Shown: piece after piece, positions 1 through 9,128 of the stretch
Layout of the letters: each line of letters begins with the position of its first letter
Position numbering within the stretch: position 1 is the stretch's first letter
From: M3007 sp041392625
GTDB taxonomy: Bacteria > Bacteroidota > Bacteroidia > Chitinophagales > Saprospiraceae
Reading direction: 5' to 3'
Length of the DNA: 64,000 nt
Assembly: GCA_041392625.1 (NCBI GenBank)
Contig: JAWKLR010000007.1
Location: 124,001 to 188,000, forward strand
The notes under the pieces: model-generated
Told to the model about the DNA's origin: nothing
Database searches by the model: none
The model's input: the letters and a program-made list of their open reading frames with translations, nothing else
Made by a program: the position numbers and the translations under genes

Positions 1-2834
1 CAGCTTTGTTTGTGTTTGGCTACTTCTTCCGGTGTTCCTTTGCAAACAATGGTTCCGCCACCGTGTCCGCCTTCCGGGCCGATGTCTACGATATGATCTG
101 CCATTTTGATTACATCCAGGTTGTGTTCGATTACGACCACAGTGTTTCCTTTTTCAACCAATTTATTCAAGACATTGAGCAGGTGCCGAATGTCTTCAAA
201 GTGGAGTCCGGTAGTAGGTTCATCCAGGATATAAATTGTTTGCCCGGTATCCTTTTTAGATAATTCCTCGGCGAGTTTTACCCGTTGGGCTTCCCCTCCG
301 GAAAGGGTAGGTGCCTGCTGCCCGAGGGTAATGTAGCCGAGCCCCACATCTTTCAGGGTTTTGAGTTTTCGGTAAATTTTGGGAATGGGTTCAAAAAAGA
401 CAACTGCCTCATCAATGGTCATATCCAGCACATCGCTGATGCTTTTGCCTTTGTACAGAATCTCCAAAGTTTCCCGGTTGTATCGCCGACCCATGCAGCG
501 CTCGCAGTGGACCGATACGTCGGGCAGGAAGTTCATCTCGATCACCCGCATTCCGGCCCCTTCGCACACATCGCAGCGCCCACCTTTGACATTAAATGAA
601 AAACGTCCCGGCTTGTAACCCCGGATTTTGGCTTCAGGTGTATCTGCAAACATGTTCCGGATATCGCCAAAAACATTGGTATAGGTGGCGGGGTTGGAGC
701 GCGGAGTGCGACCAATTGGGCTTTGATTGATTTCAATAACTTTATCCAGGTGCTCCAGGCCCGCTACTTCTTTATAAGGAAGGGGCCTTTTCAGGCTTTT
801 GTAAAAATGGGTTCGCAAGATTGGATATAAGGTCTCGTTGATGAGGCTGGACTTTCCGCTACCACTTACTCCTGTGACACAGACAAATGCGCCAAGCGGG
901 ATATCGAGATCTACATTTTTGAGGTTGTGTCCGGTTGCGCCTTTGAGGCTTAGGAAATTGCCGTTGCCAGTTCGCCGTTTTTTAGGCAATTCAATTTTTC
1001 GCCGGCCCGCCAGGTAATCGGAAGTAATGGTTTCGTTTCTCATGTACTCCTCTGGTGTGCCGATGTCGACAATTTCGCCCCCAAGTGTTCCGGCGCCGGG
1101 GCCAAGATCGATCAGGTAGTCGGATTCGAGCATGATGTCTTTGTCGTGCTCCACCACAAGTACAGTGTTGCCTATATCGCGCAGGTTTTTCAATGCACCG
1201 ATCAGGCGTTGGTTATCGCGTTGGTGAAGCCCGATGCTCGGTTCATCCAGAATATAGGTGATGCCGGTAAGTTGGGATCCGATCTGGGTCGCCAATCGAA
1301 TGCGTTGGCTTTCACCGCCGGAAAGGGTTCGGGCGGGCCGATTTAGGGTGAGGTAGTCCAGTCCGACCTGTAGCAGAAAGTGCAGGCGGAATCCGATTTC
1401 CTTAAGCACGTCTTTTGCGATCAGTTGCTGCCGTTCGTTCATATTTTGCTCGGCACCGGTTCGGATAAATGCATACAACTCGGTGAGGTCGAGTTCAGCC
1501 AGTTCGGCAATGCTTCGATCTGCAATTTTAAAGAAGCGGCTCTCTTTGCGGAGCCGGGTTCCTTCGCATTCCTGGCAGCTTGCAACCGTCATAAAATCCT
1601 CAGCCCACTGCCGTACTTTTTCACTGCTGGTATCTGCATACCAACGTTTGAGCATGTTCAGCAATCCCTCCGCAGCAAGGTTGTAGCTGTATTCATCGCC
1701 ACCCCAGGTGATGTTCACTTCAAATTTGTCACTACCGCCATACAGGATGATGTCGAGGGCTTCTTTTGGGATTTCCTTGATGGGGGTTGCAAATGAGAAT
1801 TTGTATTTTTTTGAAATGGCCCGCAATTGCTTGAAGGTCATGTTTTGGCGAACTTCGCCAAAGGGAACAATGCCCGCATCGTTGATGCTTTTGGAGTCAT
1901 CCGGGATGACCCGTTCCATATCGATCTCATGCACTTCCCCGAGGCCTTTACAATGGGGGCACATGCCATACGGGGAGTTGAAGGAAAATGTATTGGGTGA
2001 TGGCTCTTCGTAGGAAATGCCTGTATCCGGACACATCAGTCGTTTAGAATAATTCTGTACCCCTTCGTTTTCTTCTGCGTCTGCCTTGGCAAACATTAGC
2101 ATTCCATCTCCCAGGCGCATGGCTGTGCGGACCGATTCGGCCAGTCGCTCCATCCGGTCGTCACCCATGATGATCCGGTCGACAACAATCTCAATATCGT
2201 GGATTTTGTATCGGTCAATTTGCATTCCCGGAACCACATCGAGCAGCTCGCCATCGACGCGGACTTTTGAATAGCCTTGCTTTCGTATTTGTTCGAACAA
2301 TTCCCGGTAGTGTCCTTTTCTGGCGCGAACAACTGGGGCAAGGAGCATGATTTTTTGCCCGGAATAATCGGTTGCAATTTTTTCGATGATTTGCTCTTCG
2401 GTAAACTTAACCATCTTTTTACCGGTCTCATACGAATAGGCTTCACCGGCTCTGGCAAACAGCAGACGCAGAAAGTCATACACCTCAGTAACTGTACCCA
2501 CGGTAGAACGCGGGTTGCGCCCCGTAGTTTTCTGCTCAATGCTGATAACGGGGCTGAGTCCGTTGATTTGCTCTACATCCGGGCGTTCCATTTCACCGAT
2601 GAATTGCCGGGCATAGCTGCTTAGGGTTTCCATAAACCGGCGTTGTCCTTCAGCGTATATGGTGTCAAATGCCAGCGAACTTTTTCCACTGCCACTGATA
2701 CCAGTTAGTACCACCAGTTGGTTTCGGGGAATATTGACATCAATGTTTTTTAAATTGTGAACCCGGCTGCCCACCACTTCTATGAAGTCGTGGGGGCCAA
2801 GCTGGGGTGCAACATTTTTTTTCGTCTGGGTCAT
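1..2834 (-). CDS. uvrA: UvrABC excinuclease subunit A (3' end beyond window)
   Basis: UvrA is the damage-recognition ATPase of nucleotide excision repair; it dimerises and loads UvrB at DNA lesions. Read leftward from the ATG at 2834-2832, the frame is the same at both ends and gives about 944 residues, so only a few C-terminal residues lie outside the window. Two ABC ATPase halves are visible: Walker A motifs GISGSGKSS (about residue 45) and GVSGSGKSS (second half), and signatures LSGGESQR and LSGGEAQR. Zinc-binding cysteine pairs CPHC and CQEC lie in the first half; CDVC and CERC lie in the second, before the last signature. The last visible residues, KGTPEEVAKHKQS, match the usual UvrA tail. 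It faces away from deoC. Very high confidence in identity. Confidence 0.97.
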   Translation of the reverse strand, partial: MTQTKKNVAPQLGPHDFIEVVGSRVHNLKNIDVNIPRNQLVVLTGISGSGKSSLAFDTIYAEGQRRFMETLSSYARQFIGEMERPDVEQINGLSPVISIEQKTTGRNPRSTVGTVTEVYDFLRLLFARAGEAYSYETGKKMVKFTEEQIIEKIATDYSGQKIMLLAPVVRARKGHYRELFEQIRKQGYSKVRVDGELLDVVPGMQIDRYKIHDIEIVVDRIIMGDDRMERLAESVRTAMRLGDGMLMFAKADAEENEGVQNYSKRLMCPDTGISYEEPSPNTFSFNSPYGMCPHCKGLGEVHEIDMERVIPDDSKSINDAGIVPFGEVRQNMTFKQLRAISKKYKFSFATPIKEIPKEALDIILYGGSDKFEVNITWGGDEYSYNLAAEGLLNMLKRWYADTSSEKVRQWAEDFMTVASCQECEGTRLRKESRFFKIADRSIAELAELDLTELYAFIRTGAEQNMNERQQLIAKDVLKEIGFRLHFLLQVGLDYLTLNRPARTLSGGESQRIRLATQIGSQLTGITYILDEPSIGLHQRDNQRLIGALKNLRDIGNTVLVVEHDKDIMLESDYLIDLGPGAGTLGGEIVDIGTPEEYMRNETITSDYLAGRRKIELPKKRRTGNGNFLSLKGATGHNLKNVDLDIPLGAFVCVTGVSGSGKSSLINETLYPILRTHFYKSLKRPLPYKEVAGLEHLDKVIEINQSPIGRTPRSNPATYTNVFGDIRNMFADTPEAKIRGYKPGRFSFNVKGGRCDVCEGAGMRVIEMNFLPDVSVHCERCMGRRYNRETLEILYKGKSISDVLDMTIDEAVVFFEPIPKIYRKLKTLKDVGLGYITLGQQAPTLSGGEAQRVKLAEELSKKDTGQTIYILDEPTTGLHFEDIRHLLNVLNKLVEKGNTVVVIEHNLDVIKMADHIVDIGPEGGHGGGTIVCKGTPEEVAKHKQS

Positions 2835-3044
2835 ATTTAACTGGAACAATCGATGCAGTAAAAAGATGTGATTATGAAGCTTCTTGCAAACTCCAAATCC
2901 AATCGGCAAAGGTAGTTAAACTTGATAAGGCATCAAAGTAAATTTAAAACATAAAATGTTATATTTTTAAACGTGGTAAAACATGCTGTTTGGATTTTAT
3001 TTGTCGCATTTTGTCTTTAATCTACAGATTTTAACACTTGCAAG

Positions 3045-3075
3045 TTGTGTGTTAAGTTTAGTAGTCCTACTTTTG
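3045..3075 (+). promoter_or_regulatory. Bacteroidota-type promoter for deoC
   Basis: TTG at 3045-3047 and TACTTTTG at 3068-3075 are separated by 20 nt. This matches the phylum's primary sigma consensus (-33 TTG, about 20 nt, -7 TAnnTTTG). Transcription would begin near 3081, about 20 nt before the ATG at 3100. That favours this ATG over an in-frame start at 2983, which lies upstream of the promoter. Confidence 0.6.
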
Positions 3076-3099
3076 CAACCGAAAATATTATTCCGAGAG

Positions 3100-3753
3100 A
3101 TGTCTGAGATAGCCCAATATATTGAACACACGTTGTTGAAGCCCGATTCTACGGCTTCAGAGGTTAAGCAATTGTGTGCAGAAGCCGTGGAATCGGGTTT
3201 TGCTGCGGTTTGTGTTCCTCCTATTTTTGTCCGCGATGCACGTCGGGCCTTAGGTGAGGAATCCCCGATACGGGTTGTGACCGTAGTTGGGTTTCCAATG
3301 GGTTATACTGCCATTGCCTCTAAAAGCGAGGAAATCAAACGCGCCATCGAAGATGGAGTCGATGAAGTGGATGCCGTTCTGAACATTGCCGCAGTTAAAA
3401 GCGGAAACTGGAACCATGTCAACCACGACCTCGACAGCCTGCTGCGCTCTGCACAAATGCGTGGAAAGGTATTGAAACTCATTATTGAGTGTGGTCTGCT
3501 TACGAATGAAGAACAAACCGAAGTGTGCAAGATTGTAAAAGATCTGGGCATTCCATTTGTGAAAACAAGCACCGGTTTTCATGGTCACCCAACCACTCCT
3601 GAAATGGTGTCTTTCCTGCGGAGTCAATTGCCGGAGAGCATTCAGATCAAGGCAGCCGGGGGTATCCGCGACGCAGCAACAGCACGGGCGCTTCTGGCGG
3701 CTGGTGCCAGTCGTTTGGGAACCTCTGCTTCGCTTTCCATTGTTGCAGAATAA
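3100..3753 (+). CDS. deoC: Deoxyribose-phosphate aldolase
   Basis: DeoC cleaves 2-deoxyribose 5-phosphate to glyceraldehyde 3-phosphate and acetaldehyde, a step in deoxynucleoside salvage. The 217-residue product is close to the usual family length of about 220. Family landmarks: IEHTLLKPD at the N-terminus, the VCVPP segment, VVGFPMG, DEVDAVLNI, KLIIECGLL, and the Schiff-base lysine in the FVKTSTGF motif; a later lysine sits in IKAAGGIRD. The reading frame is open back to 2983, but the extra 39 residues are hydrophobic, unlike the family, and precede the predicted promoter, so the start at 3100 was chosen. It appears monocistronic, divergent from uvrA. Confidence 0.95.
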   Translation: MSEIAQYIEHTLLKPDSTASEVKQLCAEAVESGFAAVCVPPIFVRDARRALGEESPIRVVTVVGFPMGYTAIASKSEEIKRAIEDGVDEVDAVLNIAAVKSGNWNHVNHDLDSLLRSAQMRGKVLKLIIECGLLTNEEQTEVCKIVKDLGIPFVKTSTGFHGHPTTPEMVSFLRSQLPESIQIKAAGGIRDAATARALLAAGASRLGTSASLSIVAE

Positions 3754-3897
3754 GCGCGGCTTTTTCACAAAAAAATCCCGATATTTGCTCGCGGAGTACG
3801 TTTCATTACCGTACATCCGGTTTTTTGTCGACTGAATACATTTGTTGATTCAGTTGACGTATGAAGGCCGGGCTATTTGTCCCAAATTCAAACTACT

Positions 3898-4317
3898 GTG
3901 AGCAAACAACTATTCATAACATTCCCGTTGCTGTTATTGGTGCTGGTTACCAGTTCAACTGCTCTTCAAGGTCAAAAGGTGGTCTTGCTGGAGGATTCAC
4001 CCATACGCGATCTGATGGATACCTGGGTTCAGTCAAACCGCGTGGAATCCGTTATCAGTGGTTGGCGGGTGCAGGTACTTGCATCAACGGACCGGGAACA
4101 GGTTGAAACCGCGAAAACGCGGTTTCTTACCCGGTATCCGGATGTGCCGGCCGATTGGGTGCATGAAAAGCCGTATTACAAACTGCGGGTAGGAGCCTTT
4201 GCAAATCGCCTGGAAGCCCGTTCATTCATTGTTTTTATTCAGGATAATTTTCCGGGTGCCTATCCGGCAAAGGATCCGCAAATACCGGCGATTGACTTTC
4301 TTCGGATGCGTCAATAA
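3898..4317 (+). CDS. Exported SPOR-domain protein
   Basis: A small exported protein of about 139 residues. From a GTG start at 3898 the N-terminus is a signal peptide: Lys near the start, then ITFPLLLLVLVTSSTA, then ALQGQ as a likely cleavage region. The rest reads as a SPOR domain: ISGWRVQVLASTDREQ opens it, and YYKLRVGAFANRLEAR is the typical second half. SPOR domains bind glycan strands lacking stem peptides at division or growth sites. A TTG at 3877 in the same frame could add seven residues; neither start is ATG, so the exact N-terminus is uncertain. It lies 62 bp before rodA, so a shared role in the cell envelope is plausible but inferred. Confidence 0.8.
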   Translation: MSKQLFITFPLLLLVLVTSSTALQGQKVVLLEDSPIRDLMDTWVQSNRVESVISGWRVQVLASTDREQVETAKTRFLTRYPDVPADWVHEKPYYKLRVGAFANRLEARSFIVFIQDNFPGAYPAKDPQIPAIDFLRMRQ

Positions 4318-4379
4318 AATCCGGTTATCATTAAAAGAAATCCGAGCAGGATTAAAAAATTTCGTTCCGCACCGTTCTC

Positions 4380-5852
4380 ATGTCTACTCCGAGAAACACA
4401 TCAGTCAATTTAGGGGATCTCGACCGGCCGACGCTGACCATCTTCGTGGCCCTGGTTGTCGTGGGCTGGCTAATGATTTTTGCGGTAACCCATAACCCGG
4501 AAACTCCGTACGATTTTCTGGATTTAAGTCATTTGGCAGGCAAGCAGCTGTTTTTCATTATTGTGTGCTTTGTCATGCTGTTTTTTATCTTTCTCTCCGA
4601 CTGGGCATTTTGGCGAACGTTTGCTTTCTTTCTGTATATAGGCTCCATTATCGTATTAATCGGGCCCTTATTTGTGGGGCGTGAAGTAAATGGAGCAAAT
4701 GCGTGGTATCAGTTTGGAGGCTTCAGTTTTCAGCCCTCTGAATTGGCAAAGTTTGGTACCTGTCTGGCTATGGCCAGCTTTTTGAGCACGCCGGGAAGCA
4801 CCTTGCGGCTTTGGCGTAACCGAATCATTGCCATTGGATTATTCATGATTCCGGTGCTTATTATCTTACTGGAGAAAGATACCGGTTCTGCCCTTGTTTT
4901 CTTTTCATTCCTGTTGGTGCTGTATCGGGAAGGACTACCCAGTTGGTGGTATGTGCTCGGACTGAGCACGGCTGGCCTGGTGATTGCCGGACTGGCATTT
5001 GATCCAATCCATGTGATTGCTGCACTGATCTTATTGGCCACGGGTTGGCTGATTAGTCAGATGCGAGATAACCGAAACTGGTGGTTGAGCCTATTGGTAG
5101 TTGCTGGCCTGAGTTTTTGGTGGACAAAAATTGGAGAAGCCCTTTTTGAGGTATCGGGTGATTTGCCGGAATTGCAGGCCTGGTGGCCCTGGTTGCGAAT
5201 TATTCCTCCTTTGGCTTTGTTTATCCCCGCATTTACCAATCGCTATTTGCCGAAAAATGTATTGGTGCGCCGACGTTTACAGGTATTTATGCTGATTCTT
5301 GTTGGCGGATCTTTTTTAGTAAAAGGCGCAAACTTTGCCTGTTACAGTCTGCTTGCTCCACACCAGCAAGTACGCATCCGGGTTTGGCTGCAACCTACCA
5401 CCGTTGCTGATGCACGTGGTGCGGCATACAATTTATTGCATTCAAAAATGGCCATCGGCTCCGGCGGTTTTTCCGGAAAAGGATATCTGCAGGGCAACAT
5501 GACCAAACTCAATTATGTACCGGAACAAAGTACTGATTTTATTTTCTGTACCGTAGGGGAGGAACAGGGCTTTCTGGGAGTATTGGGTGTGGTTGCGCTG
5601 TTTGTATTGTTGCTTTATCGAATAACCATACTCGCAGAACGACAGCGATCGAATTTTTCCAGGGTATATGCTTACAGTGTGGCCGGAATTATTTTCGTAC
5701 ACTTTATTGTAAATGTGGGCATGACCATGGGGCTGTTCCCAATTATCGGAATCCCCTTGCCATTCATTAGCTATGGAGGTTCATCGCTGATCGGTTTTAC
5801 ACTGATGATCGGTGTTTTACTCAAACTCGATAACCATCGGAACCAGGCTTAA
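4380..5852 (+). CDS. rodA: Rod-shape SEDS glycosyltransferase RodA
   Basis: RodA is an inner-membrane SEDS protein that polymerises glycan strands from lipid II during lateral wall growth, working with a class B penicillin-binding protein. Family landmarks: NGANAWYQFGGFSFQPSELAK (first 20 residues of this run are typical), ILLEKDTGSALVFF, SKMAIGSGGFSGKGYL, DFIFCTVGEEQGFLG and PLPFISYGGSSL near the C-terminus. At 490 residues it is longer than the 370-420 typical of proteobacterial RodA. The extra length is a hydrophobic central region at about residues 195-320, an arrangement I recall from other Bacteroidota. tgt follows after 29 bp, suggesting co-transcription. The rest of the rod operon (mreBCD, mrdA) is not in the window on this side; it would lie elsewhere. 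Confidence 0.93.
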   Translation: MSTPRNTSVNLGDLDRPTLTIFVALVVVGWLMIFAVTHNPETPYDFLDLSHLAGKQLFFIIVCFVMLFFIFLSDWAFWRTFAFFLYIGSIIVLIGPLFVGREVNGANAWYQFGGFSFQPSELAKFGTCLAMASFLSTPGSTLRLWRNRIIAIGLFMIPVLIILLEKDTGSALVFFSFLLVLYREGLPSWWYVLGLSTAGLVIAGLAFDPIHVIAALILLATGWLISQMRDNRNWWLSLLVVAGLSFWWTKIGEALFEVSGDLPELQAWWPWLRIIPPLALFIPAFTNRYLPKNVLVRRRLQVFMLILVGGSFLVKGANFACYSLLAPHQQVRIRVWLQPTTVADARGAAYNLLHSKMAIGSGGFSGKGYLQGNMTKLNYVPEQSTDFIFCTVGEEQGFLGVLGVVALFVLLLYRITILAERQRSNFSRVYAYSVAGIIFVHFIVNVGMTMGLFPIIGIPLPFISYGGSSLIGFTLMIGVLLKLDNHRNQA

Positions 5853-5881
5853 CTTCCCGGACTTTAAATCTATTCAATACA

Positions 5882-7012
5882 TTGACTTTTACGCTCGAAC
5901 ACAACGATCCGAACTCAAAGGCCAGGGCCGGTGTCCTTACAACGGCACATGGAGACATACAGACCCCGATCTTTATGCCGGTGGGTACGGCTGCCACGGT
6001 AAAAGCAGTCCACATCCACGAACTGGACGTTGACATTGCCGCCCAGATTATTCTGGGCAATACCTACCATTTATACTTGCGTCCGGGACTGGATGTTTTG
6101 AAAGGTGCCGGTGGTTTGCATGGGTTTAATCAATGGAAAAAACCGATGCTGACCGATAGCGGTGGCTATCAGGTGTATTCGCTGGCTCACCGAAGGAAAA
6201 TCAAAGAAGAGGGCGTTACGTTTCAAAGCCACATCGACGGCTCTAAACACGTGTTTACTCCGGAAGGAGTCATGGATATTCAGCGTGTAATCGGGGCAGA
6301 TATAATAATGGCATTTGATGAATGTACCCCGTATCCATGCGAATACAATTATGCTAAAAAATCGCTTGGCCTCACCCACCGATGGCTTAAGCGTTGTGTC
6401 GATCGGTTTGATGAAACCGAACCGCATTATGGATATGAGCAAAACCTGTTCCCCATTGTTCAGGGAAGCACTTTTCCGGATTTGCGGAAACAATCGGCAG
6501 AAACCATCGCAGAATACGGCCGGGCCGGAAATGCAATTGGCGGACTATCCGTCGGTGAGCCCGCCCCGGAAATGTATGAAATGACCGACCTGGTAACCGA
6601 TATACTTCCCAAAGACAAGCCCCGATACCTCATGGGGGTCGGTACCCCGGAAAATATCCTGGAGTGCATTGCCTGTGGTATTGATATGTTTGACTGCGTT
6701 TTGCCTACCCGCAATGCCCGCCATGGAATGCTGTATACTTCCAAGGGGATTATCAATATTCGAAACCAAAAATGGCGCGACGATTTTAGCCCGATCGATG
6801 CAGATTGTCCGGTTAAAACCAGTCAGGTACACAGCAAAGCCTACCTCCGTCACCTGTTTATCAACGAGGAAATTCTGGGGCGTCAGTTGGCCTCCCTGCA
6901 AAACCTTGGCTTTTACCTCTGGTTGGTAAAAGAGGCCCGAAAGCGCATTGTAGATGGCAGCTTTACTTCCTGGAAAAACGAAATGCTCAAAACAATCGGA
7001 ACCAGAATCTGA
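5882..7012 (+). CDS. tgt: tRNA-guanine(34) transglycosylase
   Basis: Tgt exchanges guanine 34 of GUN-anticodon tRNAs for preQ1, the entry into queuosine. The 376-residue product has the family order: IFMPVGTAATVKAV, TDSGGYQVYS with general acid/base D92, MAFDECTPYP, GGLSVGEP, and the nucleophile D271 in FDCVLPTRNARHG. The start is TTG (MTFTLEHND matches family N-termini); no in-frame ATG is suitably placed. Unusual: where most bacterial enzymes have a CxCxxC zinc site before YLRHL, this one reads DADCPVKTSQVHSKAYLRHL, with only C309 left. I recall the same loss in other Bacteroidota, so it is probably a lineage trait and not damage. It lies 29 bp after rodA. Confidence 0.95.
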   Translation: MTFTLEHNDPNSKARAGVLTTAHGDIQTPIFMPVGTAATVKAVHIHELDVDIAAQIILGNTYHLYLRPGLDVLKGAGGLHGFNQWKKPMLTDSGGYQVYSLAHRRKIKEEGVTFQSHIDGSKHVFTPEGVMDIQRVIGADIIMAFDECTPYPCEYNYAKKSLGLTHRWLKRCVDRFDETEPHYGYEQNLFPIVQGSTFPDLRKQSAETIAEYGRAGNAIGGLSVGEPAPEMYEMTDLVTDILPKDKPRYLMGVGTPENILECIACGIDMFDCVLPTRNARHGMLYTSKGIINIRNQKWRDDFSPIDADCPVKTSQVHSKAYLRHLFINEEILGRQLASLQNLGFYLWLVKEARKRIVDGSFTSWKNEMLKTIGTRI

Positions 7013-7015
7013 TGT

Positions 7016-7076
7016 TAGTAGTCAGTAGTCAGTAGTCAGTATAACGGATTGAAAAAAAACTGACCACTGACCACTA
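7016..7076. repeat. TAGTCAG-repeat imperfect hairpin after tgt
   Basis: Left arm 7016-7040 holds three tandem TAGTCAG units. Right arm 7059-7076 reads ACTGACCACTGACCACTA, which is the inverse of the left arm with two mismatches over 18 bp. It begins four bases after the tgt stop and could fold as a hairpin at the end of the transcript. A related 22-bp stretch lies at about 19952-19973, so it may be a dispersed element. The remaining intergenic DNA up to 7368 shows a possible TAATTTTG -7 box at 7272-7279 without a well-spaced -33 partner, and nothing else. Confidence 0.5.
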
Positions 7077-7368
7077 TTTTCGGGCTTTTCGAAAAAAAAA
7101 TATGGGAGCAAGCAGCGCTAAGGGATGTTAAAGTGTCTTACTCCCAAATACTTTAACATCTTTGCGAAAATAAGCGCTGAGCCAGCACCGTTCTTGCTTG
7201 ACCTAAATGATATTTTGGTCTGTCGCCAGAAAAAAAATTGCTTTCAGCTGGCTGCTTTGGCTGAATAGCGCTAATTTTGCATACTTTAACAAAAAATGTT
7301 AGGGCATTTGATGCTACATGCCTAATATTGTACGCTGAATCTGAAATAAAAAACCTTGTTGCCTGTCT

Positions 7369-8421
7369 ATGAAAAATTTTACACTAAGACTACTCATCAT
7401 GCTCTTCGCCATGTTGTCACTCTCGACCGCACAGGCGCAGGATATTCACTTTTCTCAGTTTTACATGAGCCCTTTGAACCTGAATCCAGCGATGACGGGC
7501 GTTATGAACTGTAACCACCGGATTGTGGCCAACTACCGCAACCAGTGGGCTTCTATCCTCAAGCAAAATGCATACAACACCTATTCTGTATCTTATGATC
7601 AGAAAATGCCGGTTGGTCGTTACGACTATTTCGGTTTGGGTGGAACCCTTTGGGGTGATAAAGCGGGCGCTTCCGAATTCGGAACACTTCAGGCTCGCCT
7701 TTCCGGCTCTTATGCCAAGAAAATGGGCGGATACCGCCGCAAAGCACACTATCTGGTTGTAGGTGCAGATGCAGGGGTTAGCCAGCGTAAAATCAATAGC
7801 GCGGCCCTTCAGTGGCCAAGCCAAAATGATAACGGTACCTTCAATCCTGACTTTGCTGGTGACATCATCAACGATCCGAACTTCCTGTTCATGGACTTGT
7901 CTGCCGGTTTGCTTTGGTTCAGCGTATTTGATGAGTACAACAACTTCTACTTTGGTGGTGCATTCAGTCACTTGAACCGTGCGAACGTGTCTTTTGACCG
8001 CGACAACGGAACCAACATTCCATTGTACAGCAAATTTACCTTCCACGCTGGTGGTGAATTTATGGTAGCCAAAAAAATGGGCTTGTTGCCAGGCGTTGTA
8101 ACGTTCTTCCAGGGACCATCTTTCCAGGTGAACGTAGGTAACTCCTTCAAGTTCCTGTTGGGCAACAGCCGCCGTTACAACCAGGCATTCCAACTGGGTG
8201 CATGGGCACGTATTTCCAATAAGTTGGATTCCGGTAAGTTGATGGACGCGTTTATTGTGAGCACACGCTTCGATTACGAGCAGTTTACTATCGGCTTTAG
8301 CTACGACATCAACACTTCCAGTCTGAATGCTGCAACTAATGGCAACGGCGCATTCGAATTCTCCCTGCTCTACAAGATTTGTGGACCAGAGAAGCGTGGT
8401 GTTTACTGCCCGAACTTCTAA
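7369..8421 (+). CDS. PorP/SprF-family type IX secretion membrane protein
   Basis: An outer-membrane beta-barrel protein of the PorP/SprF family, linked in Bacteroidota to type IX secretion and gliding; many genomes carry several paralogs, often beside secreted substrates. The 350-residue product has a signal peptide (LLIMLFAMLSLSTAQAQ), then the diagnostic opening DIHFSQFYMSPLNLNPAMTG and ANYRNQWASI. Later strands alternate aromatic and glycine residues, and the protein ends in FEFSLLYKICGPE with two late cysteines. It stands alone, with a long upstream region and a strong terminator downstream. No large adhesin, which often partners such paralogs, is adjacent, so its substrate cannot be named from this window. 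Confidence 0.9.
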   Translation: MKNFTLRLLIMLFAMLSLSTAQAQDIHFSQFYMSPLNLNPAMTGVMNCNHRIVANYRNQWASILKQNAYNTYSVSYDQKMPVGRYDYFGLGGTLWGDKAGASEFGTLQARLSGSYAKKMGGYRRKAHYLVVGADAGVSQRKINSAALQWPSQNDNGTFNPDFAGDIINDPNFLFMDLSAGLLWFSVFDEYNNFYFGGAFSHLNRANVSFDRDNGTNIPLYSKFTFHAGGEFMVAKKMGLLPGVVTFFQGPSFQVNVGNSFKFLLGNSRRYNQAFQLGAWARISNKLDSGKLMDAFIVSTRFDYEQFTIGFSYDINTSSLNAATNGNGAFEFSLLYKICGPEKRGVYCPNF

Positions 8422-8505
8422 GAATATCCCGGGTTTTTCCGGTACATGGGTTTAATACATCCTGTTGTTAATCCCTGCGCAATATCCGGACAAACGACAT
8501 ATCGT

Positions 8506-8548
8506 GAAAAAGATTTCTGTTCGCTTTGGTGCGTCAGAAATCTTTTTC
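8506..8548 (+). terminator. Intrinsic terminator after porP/sprF-like gene
   Basis: GAAAAAGATTTCTG (8506-8519) pairs perfectly with CAGAAATCTTTTTC (8535-8548), a 14-bp stem with a 15-nt loop and a T-rich right arm. It lies 85 bp past the stop. Confidence 0.8.
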
Positions 8549-8681
8549 AATTTTGTGCCATCCCTTCAGATGAAAACAACTGTGTCAATCACCCCATTAG
8601 CATCAGGACGCAATTTGTTTTACACACAGGCAGATTAGCAGTTTTTTTATTCTTATCTTTCATCCTAAATCCGATCAAATT

Positions 8682-9128
8682 ATGTTTGGCAACAATAAAT
8701 CCAGCGACGAGACTTCCAAGACTTCCAGCAGCACTACTCCTTCCACCGGCCTCAATGCGCTGGCAAAAGGAACCAGCATGGAAGGCACACTCAAATGCGA
8801 GAGTGATCTCCGAATTGATGGCAAAATCAAAGGCACTTTGATTTGTGAAGCCAAGTTGATTATTGGCCCTACCGGTTCCATTGAAGGGGACGTGCGCTGC
8901 CAGAATGCAGTGATTGAGGGCAGTTTCAAAGGAACCCTGAAAGTAAAGGAGCTGCTCAACGTGCGTGAAAATGCAGAAGTAGAAGGTGAAATCATCACCA
9001 ATAAACTGTTGGTGCAAAGTGGCGCCCTGTTTAATGTTTCCTGCAAAATGGAGTCTGGTTCTGGTGCCGGCAGCAATGTAAAACCCAATCCGGCAAAAGA
9101 TGAGTCAAAATCCTCCGGAGCAAAATAA
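8682..9128 (+). CDS. Bactofilin family cytoskeletal protein
   Basis: Bactofilins self-assemble into nucleotide-independent filaments that act as envelope scaffolds. The 148-residue product has the family layout: a polar Ser/Thr-rich N-terminus (residues 1-25), a core of repeated short beta turns with spaced glycines (SMEGTLKCESDLRIDGKIKG, LIIGPTGSIEGDV, IEGSFKGTLKVKELLNV, AEVEGEIITNKLLV; about residues 30-120), and a polar C-terminal tail. It overlaps the next gene by 29 bp, so the two are translationally linked. In many Bacteroidota a bactofilin gene heads the ATP synthase cluster; here only AtpI-like genes follow. Confidence 0.88.
   Translation: MFGNNKSSDETSKTSSSTTPSTGLNALAKGTSMEGTLKCESDLRIDGKIKGTLICEAKLIIGPTGSIEGDVRCQNAVIEGSFKGTLKVKELLNVRENAEVEGEIITNKLLVQSGALFNVSCKMESGSGAGSNVKPNPAKDESKSSGAK

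Noticed and set aside
7016..7076. CRISPR-like array
   Set aside because: The units are 7 bp and contiguous, without spacers; no cas gene lies in the window.
8446..8841. Rightward open frame of 131 codons overlapping the bactofilin start
   Set aside because: It runs across a strong terminator and into the bactofilin gene in another frame, with no recognisable protein features.
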